Origin: Micropterus salmoides
Lineage: Eukaryota > Chordata > Actinopteri > Centrarchiformes > Centrarchidae
Assembly (NCBI RefSeq): GCF_014851395.1
Contig: NW_024041039.1
Coordinates: 11,129,513-11,193,512, forward strand
DNA: 64,000 nucleotides
Direction of reading: 5' to 3'
In this document: in pieces, positions 1 to 12,355 of the stretch
Layout of the letters: every line of letters begins with the position of its first letter
How positions within the stretch are numbered: the first letter of the stretch is position 1
Made by a program: the position numbers and the translations under genes
Notes under the pieces: model-generated
What the model saw: only the letters and a program-made list of their open reading frames with translations
Database searches by the model: none
What the model was told of the DNA's origin: nothing

Positions 1-2994
1 GAGTAAATTTGGCAGACACATTCATGTCTCCCTCATGACAAATTGTAATCACTGTATGAAACAAACTTGATTTTCAACATTGTGCTCTATTAGGTAAAAT
101 ACCTGACAGTTTTATTGTGTTAACACTAAGGAAACAGAATGCCTCATCAACACTTGCCATCTTCCAAAGAAACATATTTACCACACAGAAACCCATCCAT
201 TACAATTCTAGGTCCAGTTCATGAGTCTTACAGATATCAGCAGTAATTGGCTGGTTATAAAGTGGAGATGTGGAGCCTAAATTCATTTTCCTCTGCTTGA
301 CTGACTTTGGCGACTGTCTGGCTGATTAAATGCCTTGGCTGACTGGCCACAGTATCCCTATCTGACAAGCCTAATGAATCGGATTTCTCATTCGACACAA
401 AAGAGAAATTGCCGCCTGCCAGGTTGACTTCGTTGTCTGACTCATCAGTCGCATTTCACCTATCCCTGTCTGTCTAAACTGTTCAGAGACTGATTTTTAA
501 ACAGAATTGTGATGTTAACATTAGTTTTACTGAGCAGGCTGCATGACTGGCTCTGTAATTTACTGATAGATTCTTCGTTTGATTCACCAATGTCAAAGTA
601 TCTATGCTAATGTGTCCTTTCCATATGTAAAGGGAAAGTGATTACAGTAACTGATTAATGTTCCATGTTCCTCTGGAGAGCCGTAAAAACATAGAAACAA
701 GTCTTGGAAAGTCTACATTTGGTATAAACAAATAAATGTCAGACTGCATACAATCCAGAACACTGTCATTCCTAACTAATTAGTGTAATGTGTTGATGGA
801 CACTATTGGAACTGGTAATAGATAAATATAAACACAAACAGGGATGTCCCTCTGCTTCACTCAGTTGGCTGTCTGACCAGTTTGCTCATTTACTGACTGA
901 CTGGCTCATATTCTGGCTTGTTAATGATTCTGACTTACTTCCTTTTTATCACTGAGCTTAAACATGTCAATGTGTACTCTATATTAGCATAGTGACAAGA
1001 AATGAGTTGCCGTTGAAGGTGTATCATCCTTATCTGTCATATGTTTGGAGTTAGAAACTGTTGACAATGGTAGCAGGCTCCAGACAAATTGCTCTGCATG
1101 ACTGACCTGTCAGCCAGCCCAGTTCACTCACAATTAGGCCTGCCTCAAACCCATCTATCTTGCCCTAATGCAGCACAGTGGGAGCCTGAAGCTTAAAGCA
1201 CACTGGGTCTGACTCCATACTGCAAGATAAACAAAAACAACAGTGTCACTCCTTCTGGCTCCTTGGCTAACCAGCCACATCAATGACATCTCCGTCTGTA
1301 TAGCCTTAAGCTCTAAAAAAAAACAGCAGGGTTATTCCGCTCACTCAAAGACTTAACCCCAACTTGATGCCAGTTTTATAAACCACAGTTGAAGACATTT
1401 AGTCTAAGGCAAGGCTTAAAACCTGGCACTAAATTTGGCTCATTAATTTTGGCTGCAGACTTCAGGCATATCCTGCTGACTAATTCTTGGACAAGAACCT
1501 CCAATTCCACAAAATACTGGTGACACTGAGAGATAATGGAGAAAGTAAATATTACCAGTGGTTGCCAAAAGCACCCCCCCCCCACACACACACACACACA
1601 CACAGTACTTTGTCTATCGATCTGATTTGCTAATCCCCATCCAAGCTGTGGCCAGTATTGTCCTACTGCAGGATCTGAGAGAGCTTTTATGATAGAGAAT
1701 CGCTGTCTTGGGTTTACATTGACTCAAAGAAAATTCATCTGTCATAAACCATCAGAGACATACAATATACAGTATCTATCTATTTGCCGTCACTCTCGCT
1801 AACTTCTCCACTCTCTCTTTCTGTTTTCTAAAACTCTATCCTCCCAGTCTTTCTCCTACAGCGCAGGGAGTTGTTTTTCAGCTTATACTGCTTACCAGGA
1901 AATTATTGAATGCCTGTTGTGTGCACTACTCACAATGTTCAAACTGCTGATGATCATTTTTATTTCATCGTTCCACATTCACTTGTTACCCTTTCTCCAT
2001 TGTCAAGTGTATTTCCTCCCTTTTGCACTCTGTTGTTGTTTGTTTTGTGTTTTTCTTTTTCTCTGCCTCTTCTCAGAGGCTGACCTTGGAGTGCTTTACC
2101 ATGGTAACCAAATGGATAAAACTCCCTGAACTCCAGTGTTTGTCCATCAACAGTTTTTTCAATCCAACAACAACTTTGACTTTTTGGATTAGCATTTTAG
2201 AGTGCACCAAGAGCCCGAGCTTCTTTTTTTCCCTCCTAGCGTGAAATGTAAAGAAAAGTAACAATGCTCATTTGCTGAGCATTTCTCATTGCCTTCAAAT
2301 AGAATAATGTGTGATAAATGCATATCTATATATACAGTATATTTATTGTAGTATGCTATATAATAACATTGGGACTGATATAAGTAAATTAAGCCATTAA
2401 AATACTGTAGAGTACACGTATCTGTTTTAATAACTCTAAATGGCAATGTACAATGTACAAGTCAAGAAAAATTTGAATGCCATGAAATGGGGATCCAAAG
2501 GTACATTTTGTGTGAAGTTTTTAGTCTTTTTATTTGTGAGAATATAAAGGTGTCATTGTAGCAGCCTCGTTTTGTGTAAAAAGAGAACCTCATAGTAACT
2601 ACTGCCAATTACATGGGAAAGCTACAGGTTAGCAAGATGTAACTGGGTTTCCTGTCCTCTCTCATACGCTTCATTGCAACAATTTAAAAAAATCCTATAC
2701 AATTTCTTAAATAATCATGTTTCACAATCAACCCACAGAAAGGATATCGGCAGTGAAAATTTTATCCGCTCCTGCCTCCCCCTGATGACCAGGATAGGAT
2801 ATTCACATTGTTTACCACAATTTAAACATCCTAATGTCTGTTTTACTAGAGGTTTACTGCCTCCTGTAAGACTTATTTCGGTTAGTATACACACTGTTTA
2901 TTGCTGCCTTGAAAAAAGTAATACATCATGCTAATTATCACATCAGGACTGTTGTAGTTTAACTATATTCAATGGGACTATCTTTTAAAAAATA
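1..2994. other. non-coding stretch, no gene seen
   Basis: AT-rich fish-type non-coding DNA. The open frames here are short and show no recognisable domain or paired splice sites. A short C-run followed by (CA)n sits at about 1576-1602. I see no mobile-element terminus I can define. Confidence 0.5.
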
Positions 2995-3076
2995 TTATTA
3001 TTATTATTATTGTTATTATTATTATTATTAGTAGTAGTAGTAGTAGTAGTAGTGGTAGTAGTAGTAGTAGTAGTAT
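2995..3076. repeat. compound (TTA)n-(GTA)n microsatellite
   Basis: A run of ATT/TTA triplets passes directly into GTA triplets, with a single GTG interruption near 3053. It is read directly from the sequence. Confidence 0.9.
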
Positions 3077-3407
3077 TATGGAGGAGTAGGAGCTGAAGAC
3101 GCAAATACTGGGTTAGTATTTAGGGGAAGGAAGCACACTGGAACTACTTTGTGCAAGATGATTGACTGTGTTGATTTGTGCATCTTGTTTATAAAGTACT
3201 CCAAATCACAGGAGACATGCAAAACTATTGATACACCTGTAGGGAAGAAACAACAGTCAGATTTATAACAGAGATCAGATGACATTGTAATGATAATGAT
3301 CATGGCCGCCCATCTCCCACACACTAGCCCTCTAGTCTCTTTCAGTCTCTTTCCATCTATCTCTCCTCCTCTTTTCTCTCTTTTGTGCCTGTTGAGCCAA
3401 TGACCAG

Positions 3408-3408
<1 letters not shown>

Positions 3409-3460
<52 letters not shown>

Positions 3461-3466
3461 TGTGTG
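3409..3466. repeat. (TG)n microsatellite
   Basis: A long TG dinucleotide run with one TTTG interruption near its right end. It gives spurious histidine- or valine/cysteine-rich open frames. Confidence 0.95.
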
Positions 3467-3562
3467 CTACTGACAGAGGCAAACAAAGAGACAATGTGTG
3501 CATGTGTGTCTGTGTTTGTGTGTGAGGTTCTGATTATATTAGCCTTTATGCGCAGGCAGGTT

Positions 3563-3576
3563 CACTGACGTCAGTG
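3563..3576. promoter_or_regulatory. perfect palindromic CRE site
   Basis: CACTGACGTCAGTG is a perfect 14-bp palindrome centred on the full consensus cAMP-response element TGACGTCA (CREB/ATF family). A run resembling a MAF half-site, TGCTGAGCAGCA, follows immediately. The site is seen; its activity is inferred, and no gene start is visible beside it. Confidence 0.4.
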
Positions 3577-3994
3577 CTGAGCAGCATCTGATGAAGAAAG
3601 GGTGGTGGAGACCAGTCAGCCATTCATAAATATATTATGGTTGTATGTATGTCTGTGTCTGTGTTTCTGCTGCATGAGTCACACCTATATTTTACTTGTT
3701 TTTTTGACACCACTAAATGTAAAGTAACTGCCATGAAGAAATCATCTATCTGTCTGATTGTTCCAAACAGACATAAACATTACCATCTCTCAAATAAACA
3801 TCAATTCTCTCTAGTGTCTGTCTTGTATCTATTACACACACACGCACACAAGCGCGCGCACACACACACACACACATACACAGTAGCATTTCACAAATAC
3901 TGTGGTTATACAGTTACACATAGTTACTCTCACAATTTTGGCATGTGACTTTAAGCAGCTATAATAAATATTTTTATAATAACAAATGACACTG
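3577..3994. other. non-coding, contains a short (CA)n tract
   Basis: No gene seen. An impure CA run lies at about 3834-3882. The region ends at the TTAA where a dispersed repeat begins. Confidence 0.5.
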
Positions 3995-4645
3995 TTAAAG
4001 AGGAAATATGTACTAGTGGTGCGGTTTTAAGATTGCAACCTGACGTGCTCGTATACGTGCTTGAACCATAGGCTTGAACTCATGAGGGAACATAATCCAA
4101 AATACAACCGCTTTCACAGAAATCCCACAATAAACGCGGAAACACCAACAGTGTGAAAGACAGCTTCACACAACATGCTGGAGACTCAGGTAAACTCCCA
4201 CTGCAACGTTACTTTTATCAGCTTGAGGTTGAACTAATTCATACTTGTATGAACAAATCACTCCACGTTTGCTTTGTACATTTACATCATTTCTTGCAGG
4301 CTAAATCATCACTTTGACATAATACTGGTGGTAAACAGGATAGTAATATGGGTCGCATTAGCTGGTGAAGTCATGTGGAAAGCTATACTAACTTTGCACC
4401 TGATAACGTTAGCAACTGCTCAGCGTTAGCTGGAGAGCTAACGTGACTCAGTGACTTCAGCCTTTCTGATATTGACTGTTTTCACCCGACATCATCTAAA
4501 TCTCAGCACATAAAACTGTATTGTTTTTTATTCTTACATGGAGGTTATGTTGGATTTTGTGTTGGAATGTGTGCTGTGCTGGGAGCTGGTCGTTCTGTGG
4601 TGTTAGTGGACTGCATGAAGTTAGCTGCGGTGTTGTCGCTGTAGT
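3995..4645. mobile_element. TTAA-flanked non-autonomous element, copy 1
   Basis: This stretch aligns by eye, in the same order, with 25067-26081: a shared start after TTAA (an A/G-rich lead into ATATGTA), a shared block ending in GCGGAAACACCA, a shared block containing CTTGCAGGCTAAATCA, and a shared end around GTTAGCTGCGGTGTTGTCGC. Copy 1 lacks about 140 bp present in copy 2 near 25230-25375 and loses homology after about 4645. No transposase frame exists, so it is a non-autonomous DNA element. The TTAA flank suggests a piggyBac- or Kolobok-like target, which is inference. Confidence 0.6.
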
Positions 4646-4675
4646 TGGTGAGAGGCTCTCACCGCAATTAACAGC

Positions 4676-4768
4676 TAAAGAGGGTCAAGTCCAACACAAG
4701 ACTAAGACCTTCAAAAAGTGGTCTTAAGACCGGCCTCAAGACCAAGACTGGTCTCCAGTACAACACTA
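4676..4768. mobile_element. possible hAT-type terminal fragment
   Basis: A short block rich in GACTAAGACC / AAGACCAAGACTGG motifs ends in CAACACT, reminiscent of a dispersed teleost repeat whose end reads AGTGTTGGACTTGAG. Only one end is visible and no target duplication was found, so the family assignment is tentative. Confidence 0.3.
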
Positions 4769-4914
4769 TGTGTTACTACATCATCAGCTGGACTAACATA
4801 TTGTAGTTAGCAAGCTTTTACAATTTCAATCTTTTAATTATTTTATGACTTTGAAGGAACATTATTAGTTTGTGCATGTGATATAAAAAAACTAAATAAA
4901 TCAAAATTCTTCCT

Positions 4915-5035
4915 GAGGTTAAGGAGATAAGATACCAACCATTCCCTTGTTCAAATCCAGCTGGGGACCTTTCAAGCATCTTTAAACCTCACTTCCTGTC
5001 ATCTCTCCAGTGCTATCTCTACCAAATGAAACTCT
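4915..5035 (+). repeat. tRNA-derived SINE-like fragment
   Basis: It contains a B-box-like GTTCAAATCC at about 4950 followed by AGCTGGGGACCTTT and CTTCCTGTCATCTCTCC. That order resembles a dispersed teleost repeat with a tRNA-like head. The A box is degraded and no tail or target duplication could be set. Confidence 0.4.
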
Positions 5036-6589
5036 GCCAGACAGTGAATCACAAAATCAACACCTCCTCAAAGTGAAAATATTCAGCCAATGTAAAACAA
5101 AAACTGTTACATTAATGCAATGGTAAAAAGGCAGTCACGATATTTGTGTCCTGGTAAAGTGCCACTGAGCAAGGAACAAGTCACTGCACCTCAAGCTGCT
5201 CCGGTGGTGTGGCCCTACATGTGACTCTGAGTCCTCTGATGTGAGACCCGGATATCTTGGGGGCTGAGTATGTGATGGATATGCAAGAAGGCAAAATGCA
5301 GTTGCTAAATTGGTCAGTTATGTAATCTTCTGGTTCTACTTGTTATTGTTGTTGTTTTCACCCTATCCGTCATCATCGTCATTATATTTCTTTTTCACAT
5401 CCATTCTTTTGTATGGTACTATACTGGGGGAGGCTACAATTAAAATTTTTTAAATGCTTTTGTATTTTCAAAACTAAAGCAGTATTCATGTATGTCATAG
5501 TTTTGCCAATGGGAGACGCAGAACATTTTTGTTATTTCCTGAATTTTTGAGTTTTACTTAAATTTAAAAATTAATTTGAAAATATATAGTTGACACAGCA
5601 CGAAAAAGTGTTCTAATTTTGCCAGCCAAGAACCTAAATCACCTATTGTGCTTTAAATGATCACTTGTTTAAATTGTATCCTATCAATAATTCTATGTCG
5701 ACACTTTAATCGCTTTCTGCAGACTGAATATGTCAATATTTTCATACAAAAACCCACAGCTCAAAGCTTGCAAACACAACCTCCACATAAAAGTCATTGA
5801 ATTAAAGCTGAAGTCAACTTTCTCCATTGCTCTGCAGCTGTCTCTTGTGGTAAGTAATAGGCACCTGTTGAGCGCTGACACGGCCCATCAAGCTTGAGCA
5901 CAGCGATCTGCCGATGACTGTTTTCAGCACCACGGACAGCACGTCATCACAACTGGATTTGAGGGATGGGAAGAAAGAATTAAGGAGGAAAAAAAGAGAG
6001 AGGAGAGACCTTGTGGCGGATAGAGAGAGGGAGGGAGGGAGGGAGAGAGAGAACTGGCCATGTCATTAGGGATTAGCCCAGATCCACAGCTTGAGGCTTT
6101 CAGTGTCTGAGTGCTCTTGTCCTCACATAAACACACACACATGCATCCAGCATCACAGTGTGTTGCCTCACTGTTGACGTGGGGCTGCAGACAGACAAAC
6201 AGACATAGATAGATAGATAGATAGGACTCACTGTTTTTGCTGAGCAGAATGTGCCAAGAGCCAGATAATGCTGATAAATCATAATCTTTATGATACAGAC
6301 AGCCCTTGCAAAAAGCTTATTTTATATGAATGTTTATAATACTACCCCTTTGTAACAGGAGGACTGACAATAGCAAAGCAACTCTATACCTCGACACTAT
6401 CACAGCATGCAAAAGCGTTCCTCTCCTCCTTCTCCTTCTCATTTCCTGAGCATAAAGACAGTAAGTTTCACGATGGCATCGTTGTTTCTCTCATCTCCCT
6501 CTGACACACCTAAGCACAGTCCATATAGCCAATAACTACGTGCTCTCACCTGCAAAAACACTTAATTGAACGTCCCACCCTCTTTTCTG
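5036..6589. other. non-coding stretch, no gene seen
   Basis: No gene recognised. A purine-rich GGGA/GAGA run lies at about 5990-6050 and a short (GATA)n at about 6205-6223. Confidence 0.5.
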
Positions 6590-7330
6590 TCGAGTTCCAC
6601 GCCGCCCCTCTGTCTCTTCCTGTCCTCTCTAGACCCTCCGAACGTGTCCTGCTGCAGCTCTAGTCCGGTGGGAGAAGCGACGCCCGCCCGTAGCCCTCTC
6701 TATCTTTCTCTTTGTCACGCAAAGACGCGCACCGTTAAGGTGAGGTGCACATACAGGAAGGGAGCAATTCCCGACATTTCCGTCCTCTCACCGAACTCAC
6801 TAAAGAGCCACCTCTACGAGGGACGCACAGTTTTCACTGCGTTATGCGCCATCGCTCATGAAAAAAAGCTGCACAAAGGAAGACAATAAAAAAGGGAGGA
6901 GGAGTGAGGGGGGATCCAGTGGAGGAGTGGGGTGGAGGGGTGATCTAGCTGGTGATAAGAAGAGAATGAGAGGAAGAGAAAAGTGGAGGAAAAACACTCA
7001 CTGTGGCGCGGCCGGATTAAAGGATGCCCATGTCAGATGCTGCAGTCGGTCGCCAGCATCAGCAGCAGCATCTCCCTGCTGCTCGGTGCATCAGCGAGAG
7101 CCAGCGCGGGAGGAGGGATGGGGAGGAGGGATGGGGAGGAGGGAGGGTGAGGCTGATGATGTAAAAAAAAAAGCTTTAAATCATTTAGGAGCCCGCTGCA
7201 CGACATGTGACCGCCGACACGGTGTCTCATTCATCCGGTTTGTTTCCTGATAGCCATCGACCGGCCAGGAGACACCGAGCTGGCCGGACGTCGTTGTTTG
7301 AGCCCACCCCGTGATTTACACTGATCCAAC
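6590..7330. promoter_or_regulatory. CpG-rich block, candidate promoter or first exon
   Basis: CpG and G+C content rise sharply compared with the AT-rich flanks. The block holds a pyrimidine tract ending in an AG acceptor at 6631-6632 and a GTGAGG donor at 6740 on the plus strand (candidate exon 6633-6739). On the minus strand a GTGAGTG donor lies at about 6995-7001, which would fit a 5' UTR exon running leftwards from about 7300. A GGGGAGGAGGGAT unit repeats at about 7115-7147. No coding product could be identified, so the block may be the start of a gene lying in either direction. I am confident of the composition, not of the gene. Confidence 0.45.
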
Positions 7331-7671
7331 TATGACACAAGGATTATCACCACCATATGCCCACAATATCCCTTGAATTTATGTTCTTTATGTAGTGGTG
7401 CATCAAACTTATTTTGTACTTTAGCCTATCTACTTTTTACAATTTAATATTACTTTATTTTACATTTTATTGTCAAATAAAGCCTAAGCTCACAATAATT
7501 TGAATAAAACAGTGGGTGATAGAGTCATAAATGCCTTTCATTCAATCAAAGAACAGCAAAAAAAAATATCATAATGAATGAATTGTGCCATATAAATGTC
7601 AGATTTTTAAAAGGATTTTACATAGCCTAAACATAGAAAGGGAAGAAATAATCAGGAGTAACAATCCTCAT

Positions 7672-7672
<1 letters not shown>

Positions 7673-7741
<69 letters not shown>
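7673..7741. repeat. (GATA)n microsatellite
   Basis: About 17 perfect GATA units, read directly. Confidence 0.95.
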
Positions 7742-7742
<1 letters not shown>

Positions 7743-8080
7743 TCTTTCTTATTGCCAAGTAACAGTAATAGCTCAGTGCAAAACACTCAAATGTGAGTAT
7801 GTACAGTGGATATGATTTGATGTATACAGTTCAGTTCCTCAGCATTCCAAGCACCCACACAGGCAGAAAGTAGGCTACAATGATTGATGTACTAGGGCAA
7901 ACAAGTCCAGCCTGAGCACGAGTTCGGCCCATTGCCTACAGTGCATTCAGATCAGTATGGGATCTTGTGGGGTCTGGCAAGGGGTGTTAGGTGTTCTGTA
8001 TGTTGTAGGAAATAAACTGTTTTTGAATCTAGTGGTTTATGTTGATATAGACCTATAGTGCCTTGCAGAGGTTGCAAATA
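7742..8080. repeat. possible LINE 3' tail remnant
   Basis: The GATA run is followed by sequence containing AAACTGTTTTTGAATCTAGTGG. This resembles the 3' untranslated part of a dispersed teleost LINE family, which commonly ends in a simple repeat. No coding part or target duplication is visible. Confidence 0.3.
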
Positions 8081-8602
8081 CACAATAATAACAGAACACA
8101 ATTTTTATGGAAGGGAAATTCTAGCAAACTCCAATGCACTTTTTTGCATTTGGCTTGTCCTCAGACATCGTAGTGGTCAACGTAAATGATGGACCACAGT
8201 TTGCTCTTTTACTTGACGCATTATTCTTCCACCTTAAAATGTAATTTACCTGGTAATTCTTTACAGTCATGCAGCAATAAATCATCCTAACCAGTGCAAA
8301 GAGGATGGTATAAACCACACAGGGCATATGTCAAAAATAATGACATCAGATTTTAGGCAGCTATTGGACATTTTCTAATCACGTGAAATTTTCCACAGAT
8401 GTAATAACTCGAGGAGCACAAAATTGGTGTTTAATGTCATGCAGAGAAATGATTCCCAACCGTTCACCATTAATTTCCAAAGGCAGTGAGAGTCATTTAA
8501 AGGCCTGTTGCTAAATTATTAAGTCTGTGCTGGTCTGTGATCAAATATTCAACAGATTGTCATGTTATTTGCCATGGATAGCCTATTTATGTCAGCTGCA
8601 TT

Positions 8603-8608
<6 letters not shown>

Positions 8609-8677
<69 letters not shown>
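8609..8677. repeat. (TG)n microsatellite
   Basis: A perfect TG run of about 34 units. Confidence 0.95.
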
Positions 8678-8678
<1 letters not shown>

Positions 8679-8756
8679 ATGTGTATGCATGTGGACATGT
8701 ATTACTCATTGTGGAAACATGAGTAATACATGGTGACATAAATCAGTTTACACCTA

Positions 8757-8870
8757 TCACATATGGGGACTTCCTTCTGGGGACAAAACGCAAGTCCCCA
8801 TAAAGTAAATTATTACATTTTAGGGTAGGATAAGTCTCCAGGAAATTAATGTAAGATTCCTAGCTGGAGA
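8757..8870 (-). mobile_element. small GGGGAC-type MITE-like repeat
   Basis: It contains TATGGGGACTTCCTTCTGG, GTCCCCATAAAG and a TTACATTTTAGGGTAGGATAAG block. The same elements occur in reverse complement at about 12366-12530 (CTAAAATGTAATG, TTTTGTCCCCA). Both copies abut (CA)n/(TG)n tracts, a setting known for this kind of teleost repeat. It has no coding capacity. Confidence 0.5.
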
Positions 8871-8879
8871 TAACAACTC

Positions 8880-9859
8880 ATGGAGCTCACATTAGCTTAG
8901 TTCTCTAGCTTGCTAGAGCTGACAAAACCTGACAGTGACAGTTGTCATTTGAGCTGAGTTGTCAGTTGAATTGTCAAAGCTTAATTTGTTGCAGCAAGGA
9001 GATAGGGCAGACCAACAAGTAAGTGCAGTTTGTTCACTGTAAAAAGTTTATCTTCTACTTGCTGTGCTTCCACTCTGCCGTACGGTGACACGTTTGATAC
9101 CATCATGGCTGCAGCTCCTTTCTTGTTTTTTTCCAGCTCACACTCACTGCTTTTTCATCCACTGCTAAATGTCAGCTACCCTGCAGTCCAGCTGTTGTGT
9201 GAGTGTGTGAGTTTGTGTGAGTGTGTGCGCGATTGAGTGAGATGACTCACTATCACTGTGCCCTAAGCAGAGAGACAGCTGTGAGACCCAAGTGCCACTA
9301 CCCATAATTCAACACTGTCTGATGAGGTCAATGGGCTACAGGGCAGGAGTGACCCCTCGTATATGTCAGATCTGAACCTGCAGCGGTGGACACACAGACA
9401 CACACATACACACACACACACATCCTGTTTTCTCATATGTGAGTATGTGAATAGCTCTACTGTACAATATAAAGAAGTGAGGTGTAACCATTAACACAAT
9501 GCACTGGCTGTTAATGTGTTGATGTATGTGCGAACATTTAGGAATGCATCTGCATCTAAAAATAAATGTACTGCTACACTTTTTCCCCTTTTTGCATGTG
9601 TGAATATAATAGATTTATCGAATCTCATATTTCCACTATGTCACTAACCTGCCTGCTCATATCTCATCATAATAAATACTCCATATTCACACACTATCAA
9701 AACTCTATATCCAGCTCAATAGTCTCTCCTCCATCCATGTCAGCTTCCTCGGCTCTGCTCTAACAGGCATGTATTATTCAGCACAATCTCCAGAAGTAGC
9801 CTTCCTCACTCTCAAGTAGCTTCCCCCTACATCTTGAAAGGCTGCCAAGAGGAGTTTGA
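8880..9859. other. non-coding stretch, no gene seen
   Basis: No exon or mobile-element end recognised. Short impure CA/TG runs lie near 9200-9230 and 9395-9421. Confidence 0.5.
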
Positions 9860-9959
9860 ACTTATTCTTGTTTTATTTATTTCAAAGTGCCATTATCTTT
9901 AAGAAGCCCATGAAGTCCAGGTGGGACAGAATACATTTCATCTTAATTAAGATAAGATA

Positions 9960-9967
9960 AGATATAC
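9960..9967. repeat. 8-bp target-site duplication, left
   Basis: AGATATAC, identical to 10486-10493 on the other side of the inserted element. Confidence 0.75.
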
Positions 9968-10485
9968 TAGGGGTGGGAGATACTGAAAAGTTTGGTTTGG
10001 ATCCGACACCAAGTAATACAAGTTCAGAAATGCAAATATCGATACCAATACTGATACTTTTTATTATTAAGAGCACCTTATGTACTTTCATGTAGGGGAA
10101 AGCAGTGTGTCATGATTTATGAGGTGAATGCATCAGCAATGGGATAAATCTGAATACATTTTCATGACCACTAAATGATTTGCCAAAGGTTAGCATCATA
10201 CGGTGTTAAGAATTTCTACCTGCCAAATTAAGCATGGGTAGCGCAACCTGTATATTTGTTGTTTAGTGCACATGACACAACAACAGCAGTGGAGATTGGA
10301 GAAGCAAAGAGTGCATGCACTAAAATGTGTTCAACAGAACATTGTTTGCACAGACGGTTCTACTCTTTAATGAAATGGGTACAACATAGAAGAGAGAAAC
10401 TGAAACTGGTATTGATCCTAGTAACACTAGAATCGATCTTCAAACGAGACATAATGATATCTTGGGACTGATCTGCCCACCTCTA
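9968..10485. mobile_element. 518-bp hAT-like MITE
   Basis: The termini are inverted repeats: left TAGGGGTGGGAGATAC; right, read in reverse complement, TAGAGGTGGGCAGATC. Perfect 8-bp duplications (AGATATAC) flank it, which is the hAT signature. There is no transposase frame. Subterminal GATACC/TCGATC motifs occur on both sides. It inserted into a pre-existing LINE tail. Confidence 0.75.
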
Positions 10486-10493
10486 AGATATAC
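10486..10493. repeat. 8-bp target-site duplication, right
   Basis: AGATATAC, a perfect match to 9960-9967. Confidence 0.75.
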
Positions 10494-10879
10494 CTTTATT
10501 AATTCCCTGTATGGGAAATTCAGGTTGGCACAGCAGCACAGTGGAATGTGAAAGAACAAAATACAATAAAAGTAGAATCGGTAACATTCTACATAGATCA
10601 ATAAATATATACCCACTGTACACACACTATATACAATTAATATACAATTAACATTTTACGCAGCTGTTTTATTTCCTAAAACCTCCATGCAGTAAACTGC
10701 ATTGAAACCTCAGATACTGCTGTATTGTCCATGTATTGCTTTACAGATACATGTACTGCACATGGTATTCTGTAGAACTGCTTTTGTAATAAAAGATCCC
10801 ATACAGGAATACTCTCATGTCTGTGCATTAAGTGTGTTCGGTGGCAAGTAGCTTAGCAATAATGACTGGAAGCTCCCCT

Positions 10880-11540
10880 TCCAAGTGATCCCTAAACATA
10901 TGTCAAAGAGTCTGTTTATTGCAGAGATATCTACTGAAGTTAGCATGCTAACCAACTAGCCCCAGTCTGTGCTATGTTGAATACACCTCTCAATTCTGGT
11001 TTCTCACTCACAGAATTGCTCTCACTCATTCAAACTTGAGAGAAACAAAATAAAACTCACCAAAGCCATATTGGTAAGTCTTTCCACTTTTCTAACAATC
11101 ATCAACTTTGGTTTGATTGAAATAAACCCTTAATACACAGATTTGGCCAACTTACCTCACACTACTCTCCCTCTTGATGCCTCTCCTTTTCCCGCCTGAA
11201 ACCCTGCCGTGTCTTCTTCGTCCCCAGAGTCAGCGTTTTGCCCAAAGCCGCTGTAAATCACCTCTGTATTCCCAGTCAAACTGGCCTCCATCAGTCTCAG
11301 AGGCTGTGTTCGGTCACAGTTTACTAGAAGTTTAAAGATTAAATTTAAGCTCCAGTTCTGGTGCCCATTCCGGACTCAGTCAGCTAGTAGGACCGCTAAG
11401 TAACCCCTCTAGCTAAATAAGCTAACTGCAGTTAGCTCCAGTTATGACTTGATATGTTATATTCTGCCCCCTATTTTTTTGGAGTATGAATTCGACATGT
11501 GAAAAGTAGTCTTAATTCTTACACAGTGTACCTTACATAC
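10880..11540. repeat. probable non-autonomous DNA element remnant
   Basis: Motifs such as CTAACTGCAGTTAGC, CTGCCCCCTATTTTTTTGGAG and the end CACAGTGTACCTTA resemble a dispersed teleost DNA-transposon family. Only the right end is convincing; the left edge is a guess. Confidence 0.3.
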
Positions 11541-11876
11541 AATACAATTTGACACAGACTTGGTCTGCGAAAGGCAAAACCTGGAGAGGCTCACACCTCT
11601 AATTGGCAGTGCTGCGAGTTAATGCCATGGTTTCTGGAGTCTCTTTGAGGCATGGTGTGTACAATCCCATGATCCTTTGCAGCTCTTTTGAGGTCGGCCA
11701 TTCCCACAGGTGTTCACTCCACAGATGAGGTCATTAGCGACGGCCTCCACTGGTGCTTCAGTGCAGCAGCTGCACACCCACACACACCCACAAAAACAGG
11801 CCAGATAAACAGCTTCTGCAACAGACAAACAACTCTGTACAGCTGGACCCAAACCAGCCTAATAGTCTGTGTATGT

Positions 11877-11904
11877 ATGTGTGTGTGTGTGTGTGTGTGT
11901 GTGA
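11877..11904. repeat. (TG)n microsatellite
   Basis: A short TG run, read directly. Confidence 0.85.
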
Positions 11905-12355
11905 GTGTGTTGTGTATTTCTTTCAGAGGTGATTAACAGCATACTGTGTTTCCACCTAAGGAGCAAGAGACTTGGCTCCAACAGTGCATTTTACTTTGAC
12001 AAATGTCTCCCCACGTGTACATAATTCAACCAAGAGCAAACTGCCGAGCCTGTTCACTCCTTAAAATGTTGGAGTTGTGTGAGGGATGGAGAGGAGACAG
12101 GAGACAAAACGCAAGCAAACTTGTAGTATTAGGAACCATCTTGATATTTATTATTATCTTTGTTTTGTACTGATGGGTGGATAGCATAGGTGGATAGTAG
12201 AGATGAGAGAATACAAAGATCATTACTAATTCTCTTTCCTGTAGATAAAAGCACATGTACACACACACACCTAACAATATCCACTGCAGTATCTGCAGTG
12301 GATGAACCAGTGTTCCTATTGCAAGTTCCCTACATACACACACACACACACAGTA

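Larger units (their letters stand above)
9860..10570. mobile_element. LINE 3' tail split by a younger insertion
   Basis: A tail of the form (GATAA)n-AGATATACC-TTTATT followed by GGGAAATTCAGGTTGGCAC is recognisable as a common teleost LINE 3' end. It is interrupted: the part before AGATATAC lies at about 9860-9967 and continues at 10486-10570 after a 518-bp insertion. No reverse transcriptase frame remains. Confidence 0.5.

Noticed and set aside
3076..3486. 136-codon minus-strand frame with a poly-His/Thr run
   Set aside because: The run is translation of the (TG)n tract at 3409-3466; the rest has no domain and no splice context.
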